NCBI RefSeq assembly: GCF_016772475.1
Contig: NZ_CP068595.1
Coordinates: 6,324,001 to 6,388,000 of the forward strand
DNA length: 64,000 nucleotides
Direction: 5' to 3'
Origin: Paenibacillus sonchi
GTDB lineage: Bacteria; Bacillota; Bacilli; Paenibacillales; Paenibacillaceae
Part shown: piece by piece, positions 56,040-64,000 of the stretch
Position numbering within the stretch: the first letter of the stretch is position 1
Layout: every line of letters begins with the position of its first letter
Program-made: the position numbers and the translations under genes
Notes under the pieces: model-generated
Databases searched by the model: none
Seen by the model: only the letters and a program-made list of their open reading frames with translations
What the model was told of the DNA's origin: nothing

Positions 56040-56846
56040 CTATTTCGCTCCCAGTTCAGTCGTTCGCTTGACCGCTGCCATTACGCTGCGCTGCAGTCCG
56101 GCCGCGAAATCGCTGTTGTTCAGTTCGTACAGACCGTGCATCCCCACCCCGCCCGGTGAGTTATTGATGTCCAGCAGCTGTCTCGGATGCAGCCCCGTCT
56201 GCCGCAGCATAAGCACGGCTCCAGCCATATTCTCCAGCGCGACATTCCAGGCCTGCTCACGCGGCAATCCCGCCAGTACACCAGCATCCACAAGAGATTC
56301 AATGAAATAATAGATGTAGTTGGGCCCGGCCACACCGTATCCGGTAAAAATATCCAGAAACGTTTCCTCCATATACTGGACTTTGCCGAAGCCAAGCAGG
56401 AACTCGTCCACTTGCTCCCGCGATGCATTAGCGTTCAGGACGACCCCGCTGTAGCCGTACCCCGTATCCGTCAGCGTATTTGGAATGACCCTGACGATCG
56501 GCCGTCCGGCCCCGAAAACTCCGGCCAGCTTTTCCAGCGTCAAGCCGGCCACGATCGAAACGATCACGGCATCGGGCGCAGCGAGCCGGGTTACAGCTTG
56601 TCCCAGTTCGTCCAGTGTATCCTGCGGCCGGACGGCGAGTACGATCAGCCCGGCTTCAGCAAGATACGTTTCCTGGCTCCGGCCCGTATCTACTCCATAA
56701 GCATTGGTCAACACCTGAAGACGTGCCTCATTGATATCCGTAACACTGATCCGGCCGGCGGCAATGATCTGATTGGCCGTGATGGCCCGGATAATGGCCT
56801 CGGCCATCTGTCCGCCTCCGATAAAATGAATCCGTTGCTCGATCAA
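56040..56846 (-). CDS. Pyrroline-5-carboxylate reductase family protein
   Basis: 268 residues with the NADPH Rossmann motif IHFIGGGQMAEAIIRAI, VLAVRPQD and VRVIPNTL, and the C-terminal MLRQTGLHPRQLLDINNSPGGV, which fits the P5CR SPGGT helix. P5CR makes proline; members in catabolic operons reduce other cyclic imines, so a side role such as thiazoline or imine reduction is possible (inference). The TTG at 56846 has GGGGG six bases upstream; the ATG at 56948 would overlap metQ. Confidence 0.87.
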   Translation of the reverse strand: MIEQRIHFIGGGQMAEAIIRAITANQIIAAGRISVTDINEARLQVLTNAYGVDTGRSQETYLAEAGLIVLAVRPQDTLDELGQAVTRLAAPDAVIVSIVAGLTLEKLAGVFGAGRPIVRVIPNTLTDTGYGYSGVVLNANASREQVDEFLLGFGKVQYMEETFLDIFTGYGVAGPNYIYYFIESLVDAGVLAGLPREQAWNVALENMAGAVLMLRQTGLHPRQLLDINNSPGGVGMHGLYELNNSDFAAGLQRSVMAAVKRTTELGAK

Positions 56847-56862
56847 TGTCTTCCCCCTCTGA

Positions 56863-57711
56863 TTAATTGTTCTTCCACGCTTCCGGCAGAATGAATCCGT
56901 CGTATTTCTCCAAACCGGTAATATATTCTTCAAACTCCTTGGACTCATAGGCAGCCTTCAGATCCTTGGCCCACTGCGTATTCTCGTCCTTCCGGTTCAC
57001 GGATACGATGATGCGGTGCTGCATAGGCGTATTTTCAATTTTGAGCGCGTCGGTAATCTTCTTGCCGGCGCTGGCGATGTAATTCCCGTTAATCACGCCG
57101 TAATCCACATCCTGCAGGGACACCATAATTTGCGCGGGGTCGAGAATCTTGATATCGATCTTATATTTATCCGGCTCCATGTTGTTGATGTTGAAGTCCG
57201 CCAGGTTCGAGCCTTCTTTAATCTTGACCCAGCCCAATTCTTCCAGAATGCGGAGCGCCCGTTCCTGGTTAACAGGGTCATTGGGAACGGCCACCGTTGT
57301 GCCGTCCTTCACATCGTCAAGCGTAGTGTGCTTGACAGAATAGATCCCTTGCGGTGCGCCAGGCACATAAGCGATTCCTACCATATCCGCGCCAATTTCG
57401 CCGTTGATAGCTTCCATATACGCTGTACTCTGGAAGATGCTCGCATCGATGGTGCCTTCCTTCATAGCCGGGTTGACCTGCATATTTTGCGAGAAGGTCT
57501 TAATATCCACCTTGTAGCCCTGCTTCTCCAGAATCGGCAGAATCGCTTGGCGGAACTGCTCTTCATAAGTGCCGACCCCAAACCCTACAACAATCTCCTT
57601 CTTCTCATCTTCTGCAGCTCCGGCTTTCGAGTTATCCGCCGCATTGTTGGCACCGCAAGCTGTCAGTACCAGAACGAAACCAATCAGGAACAGGGACATT
57701 GCTTTTTTCAT
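56863..57711 (-). CDS. metQ: MetQ/NlpA-type lipoprotein, substrate-binding part of an ABC importer
   Basis: 282 residues. Lipoprotein signal with lipobox LTACGAN (Cys 19), then the NlpA fold: GTYEEQFRQAILPILEKQGY, MKEGTIDASIFQSTAYMEAI, VAVPNDPVNQERAL and a C-terminal FEEYITGLEKYDGFILPEAW. MetQ binds methionine or its derivatives at the cell surface. It overlaps the UroD-like gene by four bases and lies apart from metN/metI, which is unusual order. Confidence 0.92.
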   Translation of the reverse strand: MKKAMSLFLIGFVLVLTACGANNAADNSKAGAAEDEKKEIVVGFGVGTYEEQFRQAILPILEKQGYKVDIKTFSQNMQVNPAMKEGTIDASIFQSTAYMEAINGEIGADMVGIAYVPGAPQGIYSVKHTTLDDVKDGTTVAVPNDPVNQERALRILEELGWVKIKEGSNLADFNINNMEPDKYKIDIKILDPAQIMVSLQDVDYGVINGNYIASAGKKITDALKIENTPMQHRIIVSVNRKDENTQWAKDLKAAYESKEFEEYITGLEKYDGFILPEAWKNN

Positions 57712-58741
57712 ACACGGATCTCTCCTTCAAATACAGATTTTTTTAACTGTACCAGTGCTTCGTCGGTAACACTCAGCGGAATCGCGCAGTTGGGAGCGAG
57801 TATAAACGGTTGGTCCTTCATCTGACGCAGCGCTTCCGAAGCCTGCTGCTGAATTTGCGCGATGTCGTTTGCGGCAAAAAGAGCGTGATCGACTCCCCCA
57901 ACCTTCGTCGCTGTCACAGCAGCTTCCAGACCCGGGTTTCCTTCAGCCTTCGTATCCCAGCTGATCCCGTCCACCGGATAGTCGTTGAACCGCTCGGGAT
58001 GTGCATAAGCCCCACAGGTATGGAGCACATTTTTTCCGTAGCCGGCAGCGTCCAATACAATACTGTCATAAGGTCTCGAAAATTCGTTGAATGACGGCTC
58101 ATCGAACATCCCGGGTGTGCAGTCCCCGTCACCGCATAGAACAAGCCGTCTGATCCGGCCCGCTTCAGCTCCTGCACATAATCGGCCATGGTCAGGGCAA
58201 TCGCATGCAGTGCATGATGCACCGCCGCCCGGTGCTCTTGGAACAGCGATTCCAGGGTCACCGGCTGTTCGATGCCGAACACGGTCGGGTACACATAAGC
58301 GGAACGCCCGACAATAAACAGCAGCACTGTCAGCGGGGAGAAGACGGTCTGGATTAAGGGGGTATCCGGCAGCCCCCGGCGGATTTTGGCTACAGCTTCA
58401 AGCTGCTCCAATAGCGGAGGTGATTGTGTGGCTTTTTTCGCTTCAAGCTGCCACAGCCGGGCTGCTGCCGGAACCACCGTTGTAAGCTGCCGGGGAAATA
58501 CAGTCTGATAATGGCCGAAATCATATTCATTTCCCCAAGCTTCAGCCAAATAGGTGGCTCTGGGGTTGATCTTCACCCAGTCCCAATCATATTGCCTGGT
58601 AAAAGCGATGGTCGTCCCGGCCAGATCATCCGCGTTCTGCTCCTTGTCAATAAAATGGCGCCAGCCGCTGACGATGGGCCGGTCCGCCCGCTCCCCCGAT
58701 AAAATGGCCTGAAACCGTTCCTGTCTGCTCCATGTACTCAC
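57708..58741 (-). pseudogene. Uroporphyrinogen-decarboxylase-family protein (methyltransferase-like), frameshifted
   Basis: From GTG 58741 (AAGGAGG eight bases upstream): WSRQERFQAILSGERADRPI, AWGNEYDFG and YAVTG, then a frame break. One added G in GGGG 58124-58127 (CCCC on plus) yields AVTGDCTPGMFDEPSFNEFS and LHTCGAY, the zinc motif of the MtaA/CmuA methyltransferase branch, to a 344-residue protein. Such proteins transfer methyl groups to thiols through corrinoids or Zn; the heme branch is unlikely, as the operon holds no heme genes. Likely intact. Confidence 0.85.
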
Positions 58742-58772
58742 TTTGTTTGCCTCCTTTTTGTTAGGACAGTTC

Positions 58773-59431
58773 CTAATACCGGCGGATCTTTCTCGCCAGC
58801 GAGTTGCCCAAAGATTGAATTCCCTGTACGAAAATAACAAGTATCACCACTGTCGCAACTACAACCACAGTGTCAAACCGTTGGTACCCGTACACAATCG
58901 CCAAGTCTCCGACACCGCCGCCGCCGACCGTTCCGGCCATCGCCGTTGCGCCAATCAATCCGATGGTTGCAGTAGTCAAGGACAGAACCAGTGAGCCGAC
59001 AGCCTCCGGCAGCAAGAAGAAGCGGATAACCTGAAACGGTGTGGCACCCATCGATTCCGCCGCTTCCATAATGCCCGGATTCACCTCAAGCAGGGAGTTT
59101 TCGACCAGACGTCCGATATACGGCGCGATATACAGGATGAGCGGCACGATTGCGGCGTTCGTCCCGATGGACGTGTGGACAATCATCCGGGTGAACGGAA
59201 TAATCGCCACCAGCAAAATGATAAAGGGCAGAGAACGAATGATGTTAATGACCGGATTGAGCAAGGTATACAGCAGCTTGTTCTCCAGAACACCCCGGGA
59301 CGGGTAACGACGAGCAGGATGCCGATGGGGATCCCGATCAGCGAGCCTGCGAACAAGGACATCCCCACCATATAGACCGTATCGATGATCGCTTGTATAA
59401 ACTGCTCACTGGTCACTGTTGTTGAGAACAT
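58773..59431 (-). pseudogene. metI: MetI-type ABC permease, frameshifted by one missing G
   Basis: Two frames give the N- and C-terminal parts of MetI: MVGMSLFAGSLIGIPIGILL and LLVVTRPG, then IINIIRSLPFI-like, PYIGRLVENSLLEVNPG (EAA loop) and AVYGYQRF-like end. One G added to GGGG at 59293-59296 (CCCC on plus) gives VTRPGGVLENKLLYTLLNPV and a continuous 219 residues with five to six helices. GGAGG is nine bases before ATG 59431, which overlaps the metN stop. Without it the importer could not work, so a sequence error is likely. Confidence 0.9.
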
Positions 59432-60449
59432 GTTTGTCCACCTCCTCCAAATCGATTTCTCTACGCTTCAGGAAATCCAGTGCCTTGTCCATTTCCTCTG
59501 AATTCCCCTTAAGTTGAATGATCATCGTCCCCAGGGTGGTGTCCTGAATCTCCGTCATATTGGCAAACAGAATATTGACCTTGACATCACTGGACCGGAT
59601 CAGCTCGTACAATACCGGCTCCGAGGCGCGTTCCCCGAAGAATTCCAGCTTGTACATGCGGCTTCCCTCATCTGTAGTCAATGTTTTTCGCATACTGCTT
59701 GTCATGCTGGTCTGAATAACCGTGCTCACAAAATTTTGTGTCGTCGGATGCTGCGGATGCCCGAATACCTCCAGCACGCTGCCCTGCTCAATGATCCGGC
59801 CGCCTTCCATCACCGCCACCTTATTGCAAATCTCCTGTATTACAGACATTTCATGGGTAATAATCATGATCGTAATATGATATTCCGCGTTAATCTTCTT
59901 GAGCAATTGTAAAATAGAGCGGGTCGTCTGCGGGTCCAGCGCCGAGGTCGCTTCATCGCATAGCAGCACTGAAGGGTTCGAAGCCAGCGCACGGGCAATT
60001 CCCACCCGCTGCTTCTGTCCTCCCGACAATTCGCTCGGATAGCTGCCGGCCTTGTCGCTCAGGCCCACGAACTCGAGCAGTTCCATGACGCGCTGGTGAA
60101 TCTCGTTTTTATTCTTTTTCAGCAGCACAAGGGGGATTGCCACATTGTCAAAGACTTTTTTAGATTCCAGCAGGTTAAAATGCTGAAAGATCATGCCGAT
60201 ATTTTTTTTGGCGGCACGCAGCTCTTTATCGCTGTACGCTCCCAAATCATGCCCGTCGACGAACACCTGTCCCTTCGTCGGCCTTTCCAAATAATTGACC
60301 AGCCGGATCAGCGTGCTCTTGCCTGCGCCGCTATAGCCGATCACTCCGAAGATATCTCCTTTCTCAACCTTCAGCTGAACTCCCTTAATGGCATCATTCG
60401 AGATTCCCTTGCGAAGATACGTCTTGTAAACGTCTCTTAATTCGATCAT
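59406..60449 (-). CDS. metN: MetN-type ABC importer ATPase with NIL domain
   Basis: 347 residues. Walker A GYSGAGKST, signature LSGGQKQRVGIARAL, Walker B VLLCDEATSALD, switch His THEMSVIQ; the C-terminal NIL regulatory domain (about 265-345) senses the imported amino acid. With MetI and MetQ it forms an ATP-driven importer for methionine-like compounds. ATG 60449 is ten bases after AAGGAG; ATG 60455 is too close. Confidence 0.93.
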   Translation of the reverse strand: MIELRDVYKTYLRKGISNDAIKGVQLKVEKGDIFGVIGYSGAGKSTLIRLVNYLERPTKGQVFVDGHDLGAYSDKELRAAKKNIGMIFQHFNLLESKKVFDNVAIPLVLLKKNKNEIHQRVMELLEFVGLSDKAGSYPSELSGGQKQRVGIARALASNPSVLLCDEATSALDPQTTRSILQLLKKINAEYHITIMIITHEMSVIQEICNKVAVMEGGRIIEQGSVLEVFGHPQHPTTQNFVSTVIQTSMTSSMRKTLTTDEGSRMYKLEFFGERASEPVLYELIRSSDVKVNILFANMTEIQDTTLGTMIIQLKGNSEEMDKALDFLKRREIDLEEVDKHVLNNSDQ

Positions 60450-60483
60450 CACCATTCCGCTCCTTTCATTAAATGTTCTGGGG

Positions 60484-61650
60484 CTAAGCCTGCTCCTTCA
60501 GCTGTACCAGCGCCCGCTCAGCCAGGAGCGCAAAATAACGGGCGGCAGGCAGCAGAGCGGCTTCGTCCACGTCGAAACGCGGATGATGCAGTGCATAAGC
60601 GGGACCCGTGCCGATGTTTACAAAAGCGCCCGGGATTTGCTGCAAATACAGCGCAAAATCCTCTCCACCCATTTGCGGCGGGATATCGTGTACCTCATAT
60701 CCGGCCTGACCGGCGATCTCTTTGGTGAAGTCTGCCCAGACGCCGTCATTGATCGTCGCCGGCGGCCCCGGAGCCCAATGCAGCCGCGCCTTCGCTCCGG
60801 CGGCTCCGGCGATGCCTTCAATGATCCGGGTGATCTTCTCCGGCATGCTTGCACGAATTTCTTCATTATAAGTGCGGACGGTTCCCTCCAGTTCCACCCG
60901 TTCCGGCAGTACGTTCCAGGTATGGCCGCCATTGATCCGGGTGACACTCAGCACTACCGTTTCCCTGGCACCGTATTGACGGCTGACGATGGTTTGGAGG
61001 GCGGTAATGATCTGAGCTGCCGTTACGATCGCATCCACTCCATTCTCCGGAGTGGCGGCATGAGCGCCTATCCCTTCCACCGAAATTTCAAACCGGTCGA
61101 CACCCGCCGTTAAAGGCCCAGTTCTCGTTCCGAAGGTTCCCGTCGGCAGCTCCGGCGAGTTATGCAGCCCGAATATCGCGGCCACATCGCCCAGTCCTCC
61201 CGAAGCGAGCACGCTCTCGGCGCCATGACCTGTTTCCTCTGCTGGTTGAAACAAAATCTTCACTCTGCCCGGCAGCTCGGCTTCACGGGCTTTCAGCAGC
61301 ATCGCAGCTCCCAGAATGACCGCTGTATGAAAATCGTGCCCGCAAGCGTGCATTTTCCCCGGAATTTCCGACGCAAACGGCAACCCGGTCTGTTCCTCAA
61401 CCGGAAGGGCATCGATATCGCAGCGGATCGCCACCGTCGGCCCTTCGTTCTGCCCGACCTGGGCAATAAGCCCCGTTGGCAAAGGAAGATCCAAGACGGA
61501 AATATGAGCCTCGGCCAGCCATGTCCGCAGCTTGTCCGTTGTCATAAATTCTTCGTAAGATAATTCCGGCTCGCGATGCAGACTTCTGCGAACGTCAATC
61601 AGGTGTTGCTCCAGAACTTGCATCATTTCATCCTGCGGTTTCACCGGCAT
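60484..61650 (-). CDS. M20-family amidohydrolase (N-acyl amino acid deacylase)
   Basis: 388 residues from ATG 61650 (AAGGGG seven bases upstream). M20D signature: metal site HACGHDFHTAVILG (His/Asp, ~95-110), FQPAEETGHGAE (catalytic Glu) and a terminal His in ALHHPRFDVDE. Such enzymes remove acyl groups from N-acetyl or N-acyl amino acids. Between a gamma-lyase-type enzyme and the MetNIQ importer it probably deacylates an imported sulfur amino acid conjugate (inference). Confidence 0.92.
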   Translation of the reverse strand: MPVKPQDEMMQVLEQHLIDVRRSLHREPELSYEEFMTTDKLRTWLAEAHISVLDLPLPTGLIAQVGQNEGPTVAIRCDIDALPVEEQTGLPFASEIPGKMHACGHDFHTAVILGAAMLLKAREAELPGRVKILFQPAEETGHGAESVLASGGLGDVAAIFGLHNSPELPTGTFGTRTGPLTAGVDRFEISVEGIGAHAATPENGVDAIVTAAQIITALQTIVSRQYGARETVVLSVTRINGGHTWNVLPERVELEGTVRTYNEEIRASMPEKITRIIEGIAGAAGAKARLHWAPGPPATINDGVWADFTKEIAGQAGYEVHDIPPQMGGEDFALYLQQIPGAFVNIGTGPAYALHHPRFDVDEAALLPAARYFALLAERALVQLKEQA

Positions 61651-61677
61651 CCTTTTTCCCCTTGTATAGGCCATATT

Positions 61678-62892
61678 TTATTTAGAAATGGAGTTCTGCT
61701 CCGAATAAGGAAACAACGCCGCCAGCGCTTGCTCGAAATCTGCGATAATATCGTGCACATCCTCCAGCCCGACCGAAACACGGATCAACCCGTCCGTGAT
61801 CCCGAATTGAACCCGCTCCTTCTGCGGAATGGAAGCATGGGTCATAGAGGCCGGATGCTGCACCAGCGTCTCCGGATCTCCCAGGCTGAAGGAAATCATC
61901 GCCAGCTTAAGCGAGTTGATCAGCTTTTTCCCTTCTGTCAGCCCTCCCTTGACTTCGAACGAGACGATACCGCCCATGCCTTTCATCTGCGCAAGAGCCA
62001 GTTTGTGCTGGGGGTGGGATTCCAGACCCGGATAGTATACTCTTTCTATCGAAGGATGGGCCTCCAGAAATTCAGCGACTGTCTGGGCATTGCTGCAGTG
62101 CCTTTCGACCCGCAGGGCCATCGTCTTCATCCCTCTCAGAATCAGAAATGAATCCCAGGCGTTCAGATTCTGCCCCAAATCGCCCATCAGCCTTTTTCGC
62201 ATAAAACGGATCACGTCTTTGCTGCCTACGACGAATCCGGCCAGCACATCCCCATGGCCGTTGATATATTTAGTGGCACTATGCACCACAACATCGGCTC
62301 CCAGCTCCAAAGGCTTTTGCAGACAAGGGCTCATGAAGGTGTTGTCAACGATAACGGGAAGCTTATGCAGCTTGCAGGCTTGGGTAATTTGCTTGATATC
62401 AAGGATCGTCAGCTTCGGGTTGGAGGGTGTTTCGATATAGACAGCTTTCGTATTGGGCTTAATCGCCTGGAGCATTGCGGCAGTATCCGTACAGTCAACA
62501 AAGTCGCATTCGATACCGAAACGTGGTGCGAGGGAAGTTAAGAAGTTATAGGTGCCGCCGTACACATCCTTTGTTACCAGGACATGATCTCCATGCTTCA
62601 GGAAGCCAAGCAGGGCAATGGAGATGGCGGCCATTCCGCTGGAAACTCCCAACGCGTCTTCACCGCCTTCCAGTGCGGCGATCTTTTTCTCCAGCGTGCG
62701 CGAGGTCGGATTCCCGTATCTGCCGTAATACACGCCTTCCGCTTCACCTGCCACCACGGATGCCGCTGTTTCAGCATCAGGAAACGCATAGGCAACCGCA
62801 GGGATAACACTTTGGGAAATGGCGCCTGTCAGGGGATCGGGGGACTGGCTCTCATGAATAATCCTTGTGTCCATCTTCCATTCTGCTTGCAT
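61678..62892 (-). CDS. Cystathionine gamma-synthase / gamma-lyase family PLP enzyme
   Basis: 404 residues. PLP Lys in HSATKYINGHGD (~212), substrate loop YYGRYGNPTSRTLEKKIAAL, SSGMAAIS, DNTFMSPCLQKPL and GLEDVHDIIADFEQAL. Members either make cystathionine or split methionine/homocysteine; the sequence does not decide. In this operon, breakdown (gamma-elimination) of the imported compound is more likely. Seven bases separate it from the GntR gene. Confidence 0.93.
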   Translation of the reverse strand: MQAEWKMDTRIIHESQSPDPLTGAISQSVIPAVAYAFPDAETAASVVAGEAEGVYYGRYGNPTSRTLEKKIAALEGGEDALGVSSGMAAISIALLGFLKHGDHVLVTKDVYGGTYNFLTSLAPRFGIECDFVDCTDTAAMLQAIKPNTKAVYIETPSNPKLTILDIKQITQACKLHKLPVIVDNTFMSPCLQKPLELGADVVVHSATKYINGHGDVLAGFVVGSKDVIRFMRKRLMGDLGQNLNAWDSFLILRGMKTMALRVERHCSNAQTVAEFLEAHPSIERVYYPGLESHPQHKLALAQMKGMGGIVSFEVKGGLTEGKKLINSLKLAMISFSLGDPETLVQHPASMTHASIPQKERVQFGITDGLIRVSVGLEDVHDIIADFEQALAALFPYSEQNSISK

Positions 62893-62898
62893 TGTGGC

Positions 62899-63579
62899 TC
62901 AGTCCTTTCTGGTTTCGTCCACCGTTTTTAGACGTTTCAGCGCCGTGGACAAGCTGTTCGAGATGTGGTCCTGCATCACTTTTTCCGCGCCTTCTTCATC
63001 CCGCTCAACGATCCTCTGCAGAATCAGGCTATGCTCTTCATAGGCCTGCGAATTCCATTCTCCGTGCAGGGAGACATAGCGGCAATAGCGGAGCGTATGA
63101 TCCCGGAGCTGGCTCAATATTCTTTCAAAAGTATGCAGGCCGCTTATTTCCGATAAATAATCATGAAATTCAAAGCCAAACGGGAGAGCATCCTTATCGG
63201 AGCCTAAATGCAGGGATTGATTCGTTTTTTCCACCATCGCCGTCATATGTTGAATATCTTGCGGAGTGGCGTTTTTGGCGGCATTTTTGGCAATATGCCC
63301 TTCCAGCATGCCGCGGACAAGAAAGATCTCTTCCAGCTCTTCCACAGTAACCGGCGCTACCTTCAGCCTGCCGTTTGGCTGGCGGACTAGAAAATCCTCA
63401 TTCTCCAATCGTTGAATCGCCTCCCGCAAGGGAGTACGGCTGACGCCGAGCAGTGCGGCAAGGTTTTCTTCATGCACGTTCTGGCCTGGTTTCAGTTCAT
63501 TGTCAATGATCTTCTGCTTCAGTTCAAAATAGGTGTTATCCTTGGACAACCTGCGTGTCCGTAACATTGAGCTGCTCAT
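62899..63579 (-). CDS. GntR-family (FCD) repressor of the nine-gene operon
   Basis: 226 residues: winged helix ELKPGQNVHEENLAALLGVS with recognition part RTPLREAIQRLENEDFLVRQ, and an FCD effector domain with metal-type His residues (EFHDYL, SGLHTF). ATG 63579 follows GAGGAG by eight bases. A perfect TTGTATACAA palindrome lies upstream. It heads a tightly packed operon to 55263. Confidence 0.93.
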   Translation of the reverse strand: MSSSMLRTRRLSKDNTYFELKQKIIDNELKPGQNVHEENLAALLGVSRTPLREAIQRLENEDFLVRQPNGRLKVAPVTVEELEEIFLVRGMLEGHIAKNAAKNATPQDIQHMTAMVEKTNQSLHLGSDKDALPFGFEFHDYLSEISGLHTFERILSQLRDHTLRYCRYVSLHGEWNSQAYEEHSLILQRIVERDEEGAEKVMQDHISNSLSTALKRLKTVDETRKD

Positions 63580-63646
63580 CGGCGCTTCTCCTCTATATCG
63601 CAATTTCTAACTCCAAGCACTTCATTGTGCATTTGTGTAATTGTAT

Positions 63647-63660
63647 AATTGTATACAATT
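63647..63660. promoter_or_regulatory. GntR/FCD operator
   Basis: AATTGTATACAATT is a perfect 14-base palindrome, with another TTGTATAA half-site directly before it, 68 bases upstream of the gntR start. Confidence 0.75.
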
Positions 63661-63932
63661 ATTGCTGAAGTCCCACCTCTCTCTTTCCTATTTCGTTGCG
63701 GTTTGTAGATTTAGGCTTATAATACCGATTGAAAATCATTTTGTCTATACTTTCATGTCATTTTTCGTCACATTTCGCCATATTTTTTTTAGAAAACGCT
63801 CTTTTAACTCATAACCTCGAAAATAATGTAATATAAAGTAACATTAAAAGCGGGTCGGAATGTATAGCGGCTTATGTTCCGGCTTGCTATTCAGGTACTG
63901 TGCATCCTGCGAAAATAAAGTGCGAAGCATAA

Positions 63933-63961
63933 AAAGACACTAACGAAGGGTTAGTGTCTTT
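63933..63961 (-). terminator. Terminator of a gene beyond the window
   Basis: Perfect 12-base stem AAAGACACTAAC/GTTAGTGTCTTT with a five-base loop; on the minus strand it runs into TTTTTAT. Between 63661 and 63932 no gene is visible. Confidence 0.85.
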
Positions 63962-64000
63962 GGGCGATATTGCCTATTCCTTTTGGGTAGTTTTAAATCT

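Noticed and set aside
63604..63932. Search for a T-box or SAM riboswitch before the MetNIQ-type operon
   Set aside because: No conserved T-box or SAM riboswitch elements were found; control by the GntR palindrome is sufficient to explain the leader.

Overview
The window is 64 kb of chromosome from a low-to-medium-GC Firmicute, most likely a Paenibacillus. The evidence is strong AGGAGG-type ribosome binding sites with frequent GTG and TTG starts, a huge multimodular starch-degrading exoenzyme, ComP/ComA-like and intramembrane-sensing kinases, cre-like operators, and gene families such as YyaL, CPBP protease, DUF6809 and a UPF0173 hydrolase. About four fifths of the genes lie on the minus strand. 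No rRNA, tRNA or CRISPR array was seen. The only mobile element recognised is a solitary TnpB with its reRNA region.

Layout. 1-9.3 kb: 3' part of a DegV gene, a small ORF, then a minus-strand operon tetR-osmC-NCS1 permease-hyuA-hyuB'-hyuB for a hydantoin/5-oxoproline-like compound, with a TetR dyad at its promoter. 9.3-15.3 kb: UPF0173 hydrolase, an ArsR/MFS pair with matching operators, YyaL, and a MarR gene with two nearly identical operators beside a decayed MFS gene. 15.5-24 kb: a broken alpha/beta hydrolase, gene debris, then a defence-type module (serine hydrolase, ABC exporter, response regulator, intramembrane kinase, secreted repeat protein). 24-30.2 kb: pectinacetylesterase-like protein, broken GNAT, nucleotidyltransferase, HAD phosphatase, methyltransferase and small unknowns. 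30.5-36.2 kb: a 1583-aa GH13 amylase with cre-like operator, and an orphan response regulator whose phospho-acceptor Asp is Glu. 36.4-42.6 kb: aldo/keto reductase, small membrane and Zn/HhH proteins, and a plus-strand CPBP protease-ComP-like-ComA-like operon with a ComA-box-like dyad upstream. 42.6-48.6 kb: EIIC permease, ABC-F ATPase, TnpB, SelO. 48.7-53.7 kb: three-gene operon with a 1056-aa GNAT fusion. 53.8-55.2 kb: HxlR/arginase pair. 55.2-63.6 kb: nine-gene GntR-headed operon (gamma-lyase family enzyme, M20 deacylase, MetNIQ-type importer, UroD-like, P5C-reductase-like, VOC), probably for uptake and breakdown of a sulfur-containing or acylated amino acid.

A striking window-wide feature is that eight reading frames are each broken by exactly one missing G in a G-run of the minus strand (a C-run on the plus strand), and each is restored by one added G. 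This looks much more like systematic homopolymer under-calling in the assembly than eight independent pseudogenes, so those genes should be read as probably intact until checked.
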